64,000 bases of DNA from Duganella margarita (GTDB lineage Bacteria; Pseudomonadota; Gammaproteobacteria; Burkholderiales; Burkholderiaceae_D). Position 1 is the first letter of the stretch, and every line of letters begins with the position of its first letter. The notes under the pieces were generated by a model. The model had not been told where the DNA came from. It was given only the letters and a program-made list of their open reading frames with translations, and did no database searches. The DNA is taken from the NCBI RefSeq assembly GCF_009857535.1, contig NZ_WWCS01000009.1, positions 124,001 to 188,000 of the forward strand, written 5' to 3'. This document shows, in pieces, positions 51,148 through 60,296 of the stretch. The position numbers and the translations under genes are program-made.

Positions 51148-51573
51148 ATGCCTAGCCTGACCCTGAATTCCGAAAACCGCGAAGAAGTGGCTGCCGCCCT
51201 GGCCGGCGACCGCTGGATCGTCGCCTGCCTGTGTGCCGCCTGGTGCGGCACCTGCGAATCCTACCGTGCCACCTTCGACGAACTGGCGGCGCGCCATCCA
51301 GACAAACTGTTGATCTGGATCGACATCGAAGACCAGGCGGACGTGGTCGGCGATCTGGACGTGGAAAACTTCCCCACCCTGCTGATCCAGCACCACGAAC
51401 TGGTAGCCTTCTTCGGCACCATGTTGCCGGACGTCGGCGTCGCCCACCGCCTGGTGCAATCAACCACCGCGCAGAGCGACGAAGAACTGCAGGAACTGAT
51501 CATCAACAACAGCGAGCGCGCCGACTGGCAGCGCAACTGCAATCTCCGCTCCCTGCTGCGCAACGCCTTATAA
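51148..51573 (+). CDS. Thioredoxin-like protein
   Basis: A 141-residue cytoplasmic thioredoxin-fold protein. The active site is AAWCGTCESY (Cys33, Cys36), a CGTC variant. The cis-Pro is in VENFPTLLI. After residue 95 a helical extension replaces the last thioredoxin strand, as in some disulfide-reductase-like or co-chaperone proteins. It should reduce a disulfide, but its partner is unknown. Its last codons overlap the stop of the convergent molybdopterin oxidoreductase gene by 6 bp. Confidence 0.8.
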   Translation: MPSLTLNSENREEVAAALAGDRWIVACLCAAWCGTCESYRATFDELAARHPDKLLIWIDIEDQADVVGDLDVENFPTLLIQHHELVAFFGTMLPDVGVAHRLVQSTTAQSDEELQELIINNSERADWQRNCNLRSLLRNAL

Positions 51574-53844
51574 GAGTGTCAGTGGCAGGCTGCGCAGGCG
51601 CTTGCCGGTCAGCTTGAAGACAGCGTTGGCAACGGCCGGCGCGACCGGCGGCGTGGCCGGTTCGCCCATGCCTTCCGGATGCGCACTGCTTGGCAGGATA
51701 ATGGTCTCCACTTCCGGCGCCTGGTTCAGACGCACCACCGGGTAGTCGTGGAAGTTGCTCTGCTCGATCTTGCCATCCTTGATGGTGGCCGCACCAAACA
51801 GCGCCGCCGACAAGCCGAAGATCACGCCCGATTCGGCCTGCTGCGCAATGATGTTGGGATTGACCGCCAGCCCGCAATCAATCGCACACACCACGCGGTG
51901 CACACGGATCTCCGTGCCCTCCACCGACACTTCCGCCACTTGCGCGACGATGGTGCCGAACGACTGGTGCAGCGCCACGCCATGCGCGCGGCCCTCCGGC
52001 GCGGCGCCGGCCCTGGCCACCGCCGCGTTCAGCACCGCCAGATGGCGCGGGTGCTGCGCCAGCAGGTCGCGCCTAAACGTCACGCCATCCTTGCCCGCCG
52101 CATGCGCCAGTTCGTCGATGAAGCTCTCTTTGAAGAAGGCGTTATGCGAATGGCCCACTGAACGCCAATATCCCAGCGGCACTGCGCTGTCCACGATCAC
52201 GTGGCGGATGCGCTGGTTGGCGAAGTGGTACTGCATATCGAATTCGCCTTCGGCCGTGGTCTTGTCCGGGCCACCGGCCGGCAGGCCCAGATTACGCTTG
52301 AAGAACTGGTGGCCGATCGAGCCGCTGGCCGACTTATTGTCGTAGCCCAGCACATTGCCCGCTGCATCCAGCGTGGCGCTGAAGCGCGCCAGCGCCGCCG
52401 GGCGATAGACGTCGTGCGTGGTGTCGTCCTCGCGCGACCAGATCATCTGCACCGGGTAGCCGTCCGCCTGTTTGGCGATAGCGACCGCCTGCGCCACCAT
52501 ATCCACATCCAGCCGCCGGCCAAAGCCGCCGCCCAGCATGGTCACTTCCAGCACCACCTTATCGGCCGAGACACCGCCCACCTTGGCCGCCACCTCCATC
52601 GCAAATCCCGGCGACTGCGTCGGCGCCCAGACGTGCACCTTGCCGTCCTTGACCTGCGCGGTGCAGTTAACCGGCTCCATGGCGGCATGCGCCAGGTACG
52701 GCGCGCGGTATTCGGCCTTCAACGTTTTGGCGACGCCGGCGGCCTTGCCCTCCACCGCATCCATATCGCCGGCCTGGTAGTAGGCGTGCCCGTCTTCTTT
52801 ATCGAGGCGGGCGGCAAAGTCGGCGTAGATGGCGTCACTGGATAGCCTGGCCAGCGGGCCGTCGTTCCATTGGATCTCCAATGCCAGCGCGGCCTGCCTG
52901 GCTTGCCAGTAGCTTTTGGCGATGACCGCGACGCCCGCACCGGCACCGGTCTTTTCCGTCAGCGCGGCGGAGTAGTCGACCACCTTGATCACGCCCGGCA
53001 TCTTCAACGCCGCCGCGCTGTTCACGCTGGCGACCGTGCCGCCGATCACGGGCGACATGCGCACCGCCGCATACAGCATGCCGGCCGGTCGCGCATCGAT
53101 GCCGAAGATGGCCGTGCCATTTACCTTGGACGGCGTGTCGCGGCGAGGCTGCGGCTTGCCGATCAATTTGAATTCCTGCGGCGTCTTGAGGCGCACCTCG
53201 CCCGGCTGGGCGTTGACGGCTTTCACGGCCAGCGCGCCATAGGCCAGCTTGCGGCCATCCGCATGCAGCACGTGGCCGTCCTCGGTGCGGCAGTCCGCCG
53301 CGCTGACCGACCACTCGGCGGCGGCAGCGGCGACCAGCATGGCGCGCGCGGTGGCGCCGGCTTCGCGCATCGGCTCCCACGCGTCCTTGACGCTGGACGA
53401 GTCGCCGGTAATGATCAATCCCAGTTCGCGCGCGACCTTGCCCACCACCCAGCTGACGGTGGACTTCAGGCGTCCCGTATCATCCGGATGGAACGGCAGC
53501 CCGTCCTTGAGCATGGCGATATTGCCGAAGATTTTATCGATGGGAGCCTGCACCAGGCGCACTGTGGACAGCGGCACATCCAGCTCCTCGGCCACCAGCA
53601 TCGGCAAGGCGGTGTACACGCCCTGCCCCATTTCGCTGCGCGGCATGGCGACCGTCACGCTGCCATCCTTGCCGATGCCCACCCAGCCGTTCAAGGCCAC
53701 GCTGTCGGTATCCAGCGGCAGTGCATGACTGCCGTTCAGGCGCTGGCGCGGCGGCATGACGCCCCATCCGACCACCAATGCGCCACCCACCGCCAGGCCG
53801 CCCAAGATAAAGCGGCGGCGCGATGGTTTTTTCGCTCCCTGCAT
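51568..53844 (-). CDS. Tat-exported molybdopterin-binding oxidoreductase large subunit (IorB-like)
   Basis: A 758-residue protein of the xanthine dehydrogenase family, closest in layout to isoquinoline 1-oxidoreductase beta subunits. The leader SRRRFILGGLAVGG is a Tat signal, so the enzyme acts in the periplasm. Cofactor-binding segments follow, including VTMLGGGFGRRLD and SVGHSHNAFFKES. The catalytic Glu is near the C-terminus in GMGEPATPP. These enzymes normally need a small [2Fe-2S] subunit encoded next door. None is present: the upstream gene is a GGDEF-EAL protein. AGGAGA precedes the ATG. The substrate is unknown, probably an N-heterocycle or aldehyde. Confidence 0.85.
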   Translation of the reverse strand: MQGAKKPSRRRFILGGLAVGGALVVGWGVMPPRQRLNGSHALPLDTDSVALNGWVGIGKDGSVTVAMPRSEMGQGVYTALPMLVAEELDVPLSTVRLVQAPIDKIFGNIAMLKDGLPFHPDDTGRLKSTVSWVVGKVARELGLIITGDSSSVKDAWEPMREAGATARAMLVAAAAAEWSVSAADCRTEDGHVLHADGRKLAYGALAVKAVNAQPGEVRLKTPQEFKLIGKPQPRRDTPSKVNGTAIFGIDARPAGMLYAAVRMSPVIGGTVASVNSAAALKMPGVIKVVDYSAALTEKTGAGAGVAVIAKSYWQARQAALALEIQWNDGPLARLSSDAIYADFAARLDKEDGHAYYQAGDMDAVEGKAAGVAKTLKAEYRAPYLAHAAMEPVNCTAQVKDGKVHVWAPTQSPGFAMEVAAKVGGVSADKVVLEVTMLGGGFGRRLDVDMVAQAVAIAKQADGYPVQMIWSREDDTTHDVYRPAALARFSATLDAAGNVLGYDNKSASGSIGHQFFKRNLGLPAGGPDKTTAEGEFDMQYHFANQRIRHVIVDSAVPLGYWRSVGHSHNAFFKESFIDELAHAAGKDGVTFRRDLLAQHPRHLAVLNAAVARAGAAPEGRAHGVALHQSFGTIVAQVAEVSVEGTEIRVHRVVCAIDCGLAVNPNIIAQQAESGVIFGLSAALFGAATIKDGKIEQSNFHDYPVVRLNQAPEVETIILPSSAHPEGMGEPATPPVAPAVANAVFKLTGKRLRSLPLTLL

Positions 53845-53864
53845 AAACGTCTCCTGCTTGGTGT

Positions 53865-56800
53865 TTATTTTTGCCAGCGTTCCAGCATATCATCCGCCGC
53901 CACCGGGCGGCTGTAGAAGTAGCCCTGCGCCAGATTGCAGCCATGACGCAGCAGGAAGGCCGCCTGTTCTTCGGTCTCCACGCCTTCGGCGATCACCGAC
54001 AGGTTCATGCTCTTGCCCAGCTGGATAATCGCAATGGCAATCGCTTCGTCATTGACGTCGGTCGAGATGTCCTTGATGAAGGAGCGGTCGATCTTCAGCG
54101 TCTGCACCGGCAGCTGCTTCAGGTAGGCCAGCGACGAGTAGCCGGTGCCGAAATCGTCAATCGCCAGCGCCACGCCGATCGAGTGCAGGTCGTTGATGAA
54201 GACCATCGCGTCGCCGGTGTTCATGATCACCGACTCGGTCACTTCCAGCTGCAGGCGCTGCGGCTCAAGGCCGGTGTCGCGCAGGATGTCGGCCACCATG
54301 TTGACGATGGAGCCGCGCTCGAACTGCTTGGCCGACAGATTGACCGCGATCTTCGGCACATGCAGGCCGGCCTCCTGCCAGCGCACCATCTGGCGGCAGG
54401 CTTCGTGCAGCACCCACTTGCCCAGCTGGTTGATGAAGCCCGTGTCCTCGGCCAGCGGAATGAAGCGGATCGGCGGGATCAGGCCCAGCTCCGGATGGTT
54501 CCAGCGCACCAGCGCTTCCACGCCCACCAGGCGGCCGGTGTCGATTTCCACTTGCGGCTGATAGTTAAGGAAGATTTCGTCCTTCTCTATCGAGCGGCGC
54601 AGGAAGGTCTCCAGGCGCAGGCGCTCGACGCCCTCACCGGTCATCGACGGCGCGTAGAAGCTGAAGCCATTGCGGCCGCGCGCCTTGGCCTGGTACATGG
54701 CCACGTCGGCGTTACGGATCAACATATTCAGGTCGGCCGCATCGTCCGGGAACAGCGAGATGCCCACGCTACAGGTGACAAACAATTCGTGGCCGGCCAC
54801 CATGAATGGCTCTTCAAACATCTGCACCAGTTTCTCGGCAACCTGGCTGGCGCCGTACTGGTTCTCGATATTCTCCAGCAGCACAATGAATTCGTCGCCG
54901 CCCAGGCGCGCCAGCGTGTCGCCTTCGCGCAGGCGGTCTTGCAGCGCCTTGGCCACTTGCTTCAGCAGCTCGTCGCCGATATGGTGACCCAGCGTGTCAT
55001 TGACGTTCTTGAAGCGATCCAGATCGATGAACAGCAGCGCCAGTTGTTCGCCATCGCGCGCGGCGCGCAGCAAGGCGTGCTGCAAGCGGTCGTGGAACAG
55101 CAGGCGGTTCGGCAGCGCCGTCAGCGGATCGTGATGCGCCAGGTGGTCCAGCTTTTCCTGCGACTCCTTGGCCTTGGTGATGTCGCTGAACACGCCGACG
55201 TAATGGGTGGCGCGGCCGCGCGTGTCGCGCACCGCGCTCACGGTCAGAAATTCCAGATACAGCTCGCCGTTCTTGCGTACGCTCCAAAGCTCGCCGCGCC
55301 AGAAGCCCTTGTCCAGCTGCTCCTGCCACATCTCTTCGTAGAACGATTGTTCGTGGCGGCCGGAGCGCGTCAGCGTGCGGTCGCGGCCCATCGCCTCGGC
55401 CTCGGTGTAGCCGGTGATCTGGGTGAAGGCCGGATTGACGGCGACGATGGTGCCTTCCGCATCCAGCACCACCACGCCGTCGGCGATGTGCTCGATGACG
55501 GTGGCGGACAGGCGCAGTTTTTCTTCCGCTTCCTTGCGCGCGGTGATGTCGGCATACACCCAGATACTGCCTTCATTGGCGCGGCTCTGGTCCAGCGCAC
55601 AGCCGCTGACCATGCACCAGAAGGTGCTGCCGTCCTTGCGGCGGTATTGGCGCTCTTCGCTGAAGTAGTCGCCCTGCGCCAGCGATGGATACTGGCGCGC
55701 GCCGGCCGATTCGTAGTCGAACGCGGTCATGAAGACGATCGAGGTCGAGGCGCCGGTCATCGCGCCCGGCTCGTAGCCGAACAGTTCTTCGCAGCGGCGA
55801 TTGACCGAGACGATGGTCCGATGGCGCACGAACATCACGCCGAACATCACGTTGTCCAGAATCGCGCTCTGCTCGGCCAGCAGCGCCTCGATGCGCATCT
55901 CGTTGTGCTTGCGCTGGCTGATGTCGGAGATGATGCCGTCCACCCATGGCGCATCGCGGTCGGCCTCGGAGGGCTGCGGCTGGCCGTTTTCCTGCACCCA
56001 GCGCACCGCGCCGGCGGCGTCCTGGATGCGGTATTCGATTTCGTACGGCTGCCCGTCGCTGATCGCCTGAGCGATGACACGGCGCTGCTTCTTGCGGTCT
56101 TCCGGCGCAATCAGATTGGTCCAGGAATGGGTGGTGCTGCGCATGAATTGCGCCGCCGTGTAGCCGGAAATGTCGGCGATGGCGTCGGAGACGAAATCAA
56201 TCGGACCGTCCGGACGGAAGCGGAACACCGCGCCCGGCACCTGCGTGACGATGGTGCGGAAGCGTTCCTCGCGCTGGCCGATGTCCTCGAACAGGCGCTT
56301 GATCGCCACCCGCATCTGCTCCAGCTGCTGCGCCAGGCGGCCCAGTTCATCGCTGCCGGTGACGTCCAGGCGGGTTTCAAAGTCGCCGTGAGACAGGCGG
56401 TCGGAGAAACGCATCAGCTTGCGCAGCGGTTTGATCAGGCGGGCATTCAGGAACAGCACGATCAGCAGCAACGACACGGTCAGCTGCGCCGCCAGCACGA
56501 ACACGTAGGACAGCTGCTTCTCGCGTAGCTCCTGCTGGCTGCGGGCATCATCCATTTCCACCATGATGCGGCCGATGCGTTCACCGCGCACCAGGATTTC
56601 GCGGTCGGCACGATAAACGTTACCGCTGGCCACGCGCGGCGAGCGCACGTGCATGAACTGGGTGTCGGCCTGGCCGACCACCTGCACCTGCAGCACCGAG
56701 CGGTCGCGCATCACCGACTCGACCAGCGAGTGAGCCGATTCGGCATTCATATTCCACAGGGATTCCTGCATGCCCAGCGCCAGGATGTCGGCGTTGCGCT

Positions 56801-56984
56801 GCAACGACTCGTTCAGCGCCACGCGCGCCGATTGCTGCTCATGCACGCCGATCAGCAGATAGCTGCCGATAATCGCCGGGATGACCAGACCGCCAAATAC
56901 CACCAGTAGCAGGGCGCCATAGATGGACAGGCCGTACAGCGCACTGAGGCGGGCGTGGAGTTTCTGGTAAAGCGGGCTAGTCAT
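53865..56984 (-). CDS. Membrane PAS-GGDEF-EAL signalling protein
   Basis: A 1039-residue protein. An N-terminal helix (about 20-47), a periplasmic sensor region and a second helix (about 160-183) precede a HAMP domain (LIKPLRKLMRFSDRLS). Three PAS domains follow (about 240-360, 370-490 and 495-620). The GGDEF domain has intact RLGGDEF and an I-site RxxD five residues earlier (REGD), so product inhibition is likely. The EAL domain has VEALVRW, the NLSAKQFERG stretch, DDFGTGYSS and IAEGVETEEQ, so it also looks active. It should make and/or break c-di-GMP. It is monocistronic. Confidence 0.93.
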   Translation of the reverse strand: MTSPLYQKLHARLSALYGLSIYGALLLVVFGGLVIPAIIGSYLLIGVHEQQSARVALNESLQRNADILALGMQESLWNMNAESAHSLVESVMRDRSVLQVQVVGQADTQFMHVRSPRVASGNVYRADREILVRGERIGRIMVEMDDARSQQELREKQLSYVFVLAAQLTVSLLLIVLFLNARLIKPLRKLMRFSDRLSHGDFETRLDVTGSDELGRLAQQLEQMRVAIKRLFEDIGQREERFRTIVTQVPGAVFRFRPDGPIDFVSDAIADISGYTAAQFMRSTTHSWTNLIAPEDRKKQRRVIAQAISDGQPYEIEYRIQDAAGAVRWVQENGQPQPSEADRDAPWVDGIISDISQRKHNEMRIEALLAEQSAILDNVMFGVMFVRHRTIVSVNRRCEELFGYEPGAMTGASTSIVFMTAFDYESAGARQYPSLAQGDYFSEERQYRRKDGSTFWCMVSGCALDQSRANEGSIWVYADITARKEAEEKLRLSATVIEHIADGVVVLDAEGTIVAVNPAFTQITGYTEAEAMGRDRTLTRSGRHEQSFYEEMWQEQLDKGFWRGELWSVRKNGELYLEFLTVSAVRDTRGRATHYVGVFSDITKAKESQEKLDHLAHHDPLTALPNRLLFHDRLQHALLRAARDGEQLALLFIDLDRFKNVNDTLGHHIGDELLKQVAKALQDRLREGDTLARLGGDEFIVLLENIENQYGASQVAEKLVQMFEEPFMVAGHELFVTCSVGISLFPDDAADLNMLIRNADVAMYQAKARGRNGFSFYAPSMTGEGVERLRLETFLRRSIEKDEIFLNYQPQVEIDTGRLVGVEALVRWNHPELGLIPPIRFIPLAEDTGFINQLGKWVLHEACRQMVRWQEAGLHVPKIAVNLSAKQFERGSIVNMVADILRDTGLEPQRLQLEVTESVIMNTGDAMVFINDLHSIGVALAIDDFGTGYSSLAYLKQLPVQTLKIDRSFIKDISTDVNDEAIAIAIIQLGKSMNLSVIAEGVETEEQAAFLLRHGCNLAQGYFYSRPVAADDMLERWQK

Positions 56985-57152
56985 GCACCGGCACAGCGTA
57001 TTGGTTAATTTGCATCGTCAGTCTGAGGTTGTTACTTAGTAGGAATTATGCACGGAATATCTACGCAAATATGCAAAAAAAGTGCCAGAACCGGCAAAAA
57101 TCCCACAGGCGCGCTATGATCGCGGCTCTTTTCCCACACATAGGAATTCCCC

Positions 57153-57662
57153 ATGACCACGTTCTCGATGTACACCGCTTCCATTCCTGTGTTTAAGCAG
57201 ATTCTGAACAGCCTGAGCGCCATCCTCGACAAGGCCGAGGCGCACGCCGCCGACAAGAAAATCGACCCGAACGCGCTGCTGCAATACCGCCTGTTCCCGG
57301 ACATGCTGCCATTCACCCGCCAGATCCAGATCGCCTGCGATTTCGCCAAGGGTGCAGCGGCCCGCCTGGGTGGCCAGGAAGTGCCGTCGTATGAAGACAA
57401 GGAAGTAACGTTTGCCGACCTGAAAGCGCGCATCGCCAAGACGCTGGCGTATATCGACAGCGTGCCGCAGGCGCAGATCGAAGGCAGCGAAGCGCGCGCC
57501 ATCACCACCGGCAGCGGCGAGAAGACCAAGCACTTCGTCGGCCAGACCTATCTGTTCCACTACGCGCTGCCGCACTTCTACTTCCACGCCACCACCGCGT
57601 ATGACATCCTGCGTCATAACGGCCTGGAAATCGGCAAGAAAGACTTTATCGGTTCGTATTAA
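57153..57662 (+). CDS. DUF1993-family protein
   Basis: A 169-residue helical soluble protein of DUF1993. Characteristic stretches are MYTASIPVFKQILNSLSAIL, LLQYRLFPDMLPFTRQIQIACDFAKG, and YLFHYALPHFYFHATTAYDILRHNG near the end. The fold resembles DinB-like four-helix bundles; the function is unknown. AGGAATT precedes the ATG. It stands alone and ends at the hairpin repeats shared with the convergent DUF1289 gene. Confidence 0.85.
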   Translation: MTTFSMYTASIPVFKQILNSLSAILDKAEAHAADKKIDPNALLQYRLFPDMLPFTRQIQIACDFAKGAAARLGGQEVPSYEDKEVTFADLKARIAKTLAYIDSVPQAQIEGSEARAITTGSGEKTKHFVGQTYLFHYALPHFYFHATTAYDILRHNGLEIGKKDFIGSY

Positions 57663-57667
57663 TCGTC

Positions 57668-57731
57668 ACTCCCGCGCAGGCGGGAGTCTGTGCTGAGCGT
57701 GCGTTCCATGGATTCCCGCCTTCGCGGGAAT
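57668..57731. repeat. Paired palindromic REP-like hairpins
   Basis: Two perfect 8-bp stems with 4-nt loops: ACTCCCGC/GCGGGAGT (57668-57675 and 57680-57687) and ATTCCCGC/GCGGGAAT (57712-57719 and 57724-57731). The second is preceded by CCATGG and followed by GACG, matching the units at 18280-18405. It lies between convergent genes and probably acts as a two-way terminator. Confidence 0.75.
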
Positions 57732-57739
57732 GACGCCGG

Positions 57740-57928
57740 CTAGGTATTCCGGCGCGGGTAGCCCTGCGCCAGGATGCGCTGCCAGACGATTTCCTTGGCC
57801 TCGGGTGTCATCGACACCCAGTGCGCCACCTCGACCACCGAACGGCCGCAGCCGCGGCAGATTTCGTCAAAGGTGGTCGAGCAGACTGCCACGCACGGCG
57901 TGTCCGGGCGGACCGGCAGGTCGCTCAT
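57740..57928 (-). CDS. DUF1289-family small Cys-rich protein
   Basis: A 62-residue protein with the DUF1289 pattern: TPCVAVC, EICRGCGRS and VEVAHWVSMTPEAKEIVWQRI, where four Cys residues could bind a metal. It is usually found next to unrelated housekeeping genes and its function is unknown. Its ATG overlaps the stop of the DUF1415 gene by 4 bp, so the two are coupled. The reading frame is open upstream but the homology starts at this ATG. Confidence 0.85.
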   Translation of the reverse strand: MSDLPVRPDTPCVAVCSTTFDEICRGCGRSVVEVAHWVSMTPEAKEIVWQRILAQGYPRRNT

Positions 57929-58482
57929 GGCTTTTCCATGAGTTTGTCCCAGCCGTCGTGACCGAGTTTTTCCAGCGTCTCGATATTCTTGTCGAAAATA
58001 TCCGATGCTTCCGGGAAGGCCTCGACTGCGCGGTCGATGCTGTCTTCGCGCAGCAGGTGCAGGGTCGGATACGGCGAGCGGTTGGTATAGTTGCTGATGT
58101 CGCTGAGGTCGGTGCCGTCGAACTGATACTGCGGGTGGAAACTGGCCACTTGCAGGAAACCGTCCAGCCCCAGGTCTTCCAGCGCGGCGTCGGCGACGTC
58201 CAGGAATTCGTTGTAGTCGAAGAAATCGGTCAGCACGTTCGGGTGGATCAGCAGCGTGGTGTCGATCTTTTCCGCATCGGTATCGGCCAGATGCTGTAGC
58301 TCCTCCATCAACTTTTCCAGCAGCTCTTCCGGCGTTTCCGCCTCGCTGACCACGTAACGCACTTGTTTTTTGACGTGCACGCTCTTGGCGAACGGGCACA
58401 GGTTCAGGCCGATGACGGCCTTTTCCAGCCAATGGACGGTATCGGCGATGACCACATCGCGGTCGATGGCGGGGCTGCTCAT
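57925..58482 (-). CDS. DUF1415-family protein
   Basis: A 185-residue cytoplasmic protein of DUF1415. Typical motifs are WLEKAVIGLNLCPFAKSV near the start, TTLLIHPNVLTDFFDYNEFL in the middle and LASFHP-like QVASFHPQYQF, SPYPTLHLLRE near the end. The function is unknown. GAGGAA precedes the ATG at 58482. It is the first gene of a two-gene operon with DUF1289. Confidence 0.86.
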   Translation of the reverse strand: MSSPAIDRDVVIADTVHWLEKAVIGLNLCPFAKSVHVKKQVRYVVSEAETPEELLEKLMEELQHLADTDAEKIDTTLLIHPNVLTDFFDYNEFLDVADAALEDLGLDGFLQVASFHPQYQFDGTDLSDISNYTNRSPYPTLHLLREDSIDRAVEAFPEASDIFDKNIETLEKLGHDGWDKLMEKP

Positions 58483-58639
58483 ATTGCTATTCCTCAATCA
58501 CTACGCAAAAGCAGGATTGTACGCACTCTTCCCCGCCGCGCCTATGTTCCTCATTTACTTCCGTCAATTTGCCGGCATCTGACGCTTATTTAACGGGAAT
58601 TGTTGCATATAAGAATTTGTCATAAGGGTGACATATTCC

Positions 58640-58668
58640 TTGACTGATGGGAGGGACCTTCGTACACT
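58640..58668 (+). promoter_or_regulatory. Predicted promoter of mltD
   Basis: TTGACT (58640-58645) and TACACT (58663-58668) are 17 bp apart, ending 55 bp before the mltD start, close to the sigma-70 consensus. Upstream, TGTCA and TGACA (58618-58634) form an inverted pair with a 7-bp spacer that could bind a regulator. Confidence 0.6.
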
Positions 58669-58723
58669 CCACGTTTAATTCATAGTCCACGCGAAGTTTC
58701 TTCTCGCTAACTCACGGAAAACT

Positions 58724-60097
58724 ATGCAAGCACGCATTCCCAAAACCGCAGTCCTGGCCACGCTGGTGGCGCTACTTGCGCCGGCACTCTCCCAGGCCTA
58801 CGAGCACGCAACCGATCTGCCGACGGTCACCACCGCGCTGTCGCCCCTGCCGAAATTCCCCGTTCCCGATGTCGCTTCCCTGAAAACCAAATCCGCCAAA
58901 CTGGTGGATGAGGATGCTTTCCGCGAAAAAGACGTCTGGGGCCGCATTCGCAGCGGTTACGCCATTCCCGACGTCAGCAACGACCTGGTGGCCAAGCATG
59001 TTAACTGGTATGCCACCCGTCCCGACTACATCGCCCGCACCACTGCGCGCGCGTCGCTGTACCTGTTCCACGTCGTCTCCGAGCTGGAAAAGCGCGGCAT
59101 GCCGACCGAACTGGCGCTGCTGCCCTTCATTGAGTCCGCCTTCAACCCGAACGCCCTGTCCTCCGCCAACGCGGCCGGCATGTGGCAGTTTGTGCCGGGC
59201 ACCGGCCGCGACTTCAATCTGAAGCAGGACGCCTTCAAGGACGAACGCCGCGGCATCCTGGCCTCGACCGACGCCGCCCTGACCTATTTGCAGCGCCTGT
59301 ACGATATGTTTGGCGACTGGCAACTGGCACTGGCCGCCTACAACTGGGGCGAAGGCTCGGTGCAGAAAGCCATCAAGCGCAACCAGGCCGCCGGCAAGCC
59401 GACCGACTTTGAAAGCCTGGCCGACCTGATGCCGGCCGAGACCCGCAACTATGTGCCGAAGCTGCAGGCGGTCAAGAATATCGTCGCCAATCCGCAGCAA
59501 TACGGCCTGAACCTGCCGGTGATCGACAATTCGCCGTACTTTACGGCAGTCGACAAGACCAGCGATATCGATTTGACCGTGGCGGCCCACCTGGCCGAAC
59601 TGTCGGTGGACGAGTTCAAGGCGCTCAATCCGCAGTTCAAGCGTCCGGTCATCACCGGCGACGACCAGACCAAGATTCTGCTGCCGAAGGAAAACGCCGA
59701 GAAGTTCCACCTTAACCTGGCCCAATGGACCAAGGAACTGTCGACCTGGTCGACCCACAAGATCACCAGCGCGCGCGAATCGATCCGCACCCTGGCGTCG
59801 CGCTTCCACACCTCGCCGGAAGTCATCCGCCAGGCCAACAATATCCCGCAGAACTCGGTGCTGAAAGCCGGCTCCACCATTCTGGTGCCGAAGATCTCGG
59901 CATCGGTGGGCGACATCGCCCCGGACGTGGCCGAAAGCGCCACCGTGTCGTATGAAGCGGAACGCGCCAGCGGCAAGACGGCCAAGGGCTACAAACTGCC
60001 GAAGGCCAGCAAGTCCGACAAGTCGAGCCCGGTTTCGCTGGTGAAAGCCCGCGTCGCGCGCGACAGCAACAGCAAAAAACACCGCAAAGCCAACTGA
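58724..60097 (+). CDS. mltD: Membrane-bound lytic murein transglycosylase D-like protein
   Basis: A 457-residue exported lytic transglycosylase. A signal peptide (ending near ALSQA) is followed by the transglycosylase domain with catalytic Glu137 (LLPFIESAFNP), AAGMWQFVPGTGRDFNL, and LAAYNWGEGSV. One LysM-like domain follows (IRTLASRFHTSPEVIRQANNI, about 360-400) plus a weaker one before it, then a Lys/Ser-rich tail. No lipobox Cys is seen, unlike E. coli MltD. It cleaves peptidoglycan in the periplasm. A promoter with 17-bp spacing lies upstream. Confidence 0.9.
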   Translation: MQARIPKTAVLATLVALLAPALSQAYEHATDLPTVTTALSPLPKFPVPDVASLKTKSAKLVDEDAFREKDVWGRIRSGYAIPDVSNDLVAKHVNWYATRPDYIARTTARASLYLFHVVSELEKRGMPTELALLPFIESAFNPNALSSANAAGMWQFVPGTGRDFNLKQDAFKDERRGILASTDAALTYLQRLYDMFGDWQLALAAYNWGEGSVQKAIKRNQAAGKPTDFESLADLMPAETRNYVPKLQAVKNIVANPQQYGLNLPVIDNSPYFTAVDKTSDIDLTVAAHLAELSVDEFKALNPQFKRPVITGDDQTKILLPKENAEKFHLNLAQWTKELSTWSTHKITSARESIRTLASRFHTSPEVIRQANNIPQNSVLKAGSTILVPKISASVGDIAPDVAESATVSYEAERASGKTAKGYKLPKASKSDKSSPVSLVKARVARDSNSKKHRKAN

Positions 60098-60102
60098 TGG
60101 CC

Positions 60103-60135
60103 GCCGCCGGACCCCGCATAGCCGGGGCCGGCGGC
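60103..60135 (+). terminator. Strong GC hairpin after mltD
   Basis: GCCGCCGG (60103-60110) plus CCCC (60112-60115) pair with GGGG (60124-60127) plus CCGGCGGC (60128-60135), starting 6 bp after the mltD stop. There is one unpaired A and a short loop. No U-run follows, so it may act with Rho or stabilise the 3' end. Confidence 0.55.
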
Positions 60136-60148
60136 CGCGATTCAGAGG

Positions 60149-60177
60149 TTGCAGTCAAGGCTGACACGTCCTACAAT
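60149..60177 (+). promoter_or_regulatory. Predicted promoter of fabI
   Basis: TTGCAG (60149-60154) and TACAAT (60172-60177) are 17 bp apart and point to fabI, leaving a leader of roughly 110 nt. The -10 differs from consensus by one base. Confidence 0.65.
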
Positions 60178-60296
60178 CTTGCTCTTGCGTGTCGGGCAAT
60201 ACTTGCACACCTCGCACACTAAAAAAACACAACCCCACTGACGTCGCCAGCCAGCTCCGAGAGCGCGCCCGGCACGCAGTTGCAATCGGAGTCCCT

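Noticed and set aside
53871..56528. An 885-codon open frame opposite the GGDEF-EAL gene
   Set aside because: Same reason: no recognisable domain, no ribosome-binding site, while the other strand has PAS, GGDEF and EAL motifs intact.
57740..58432. A 230-codon frame extending upstream of the DUF1289 gene
   Set aside because: The first 168 codons are the shadow of the DUF1415 gene; family homology begins at the ATG at 57928.
58618..58634. A Pho-box-like TGTCA element upstream of mltD
   Set aside because: The two halves are inverted (TGTCA and TGACA) rather than direct repeats 11 bp apart, so it does not meet the Pho-box pattern.
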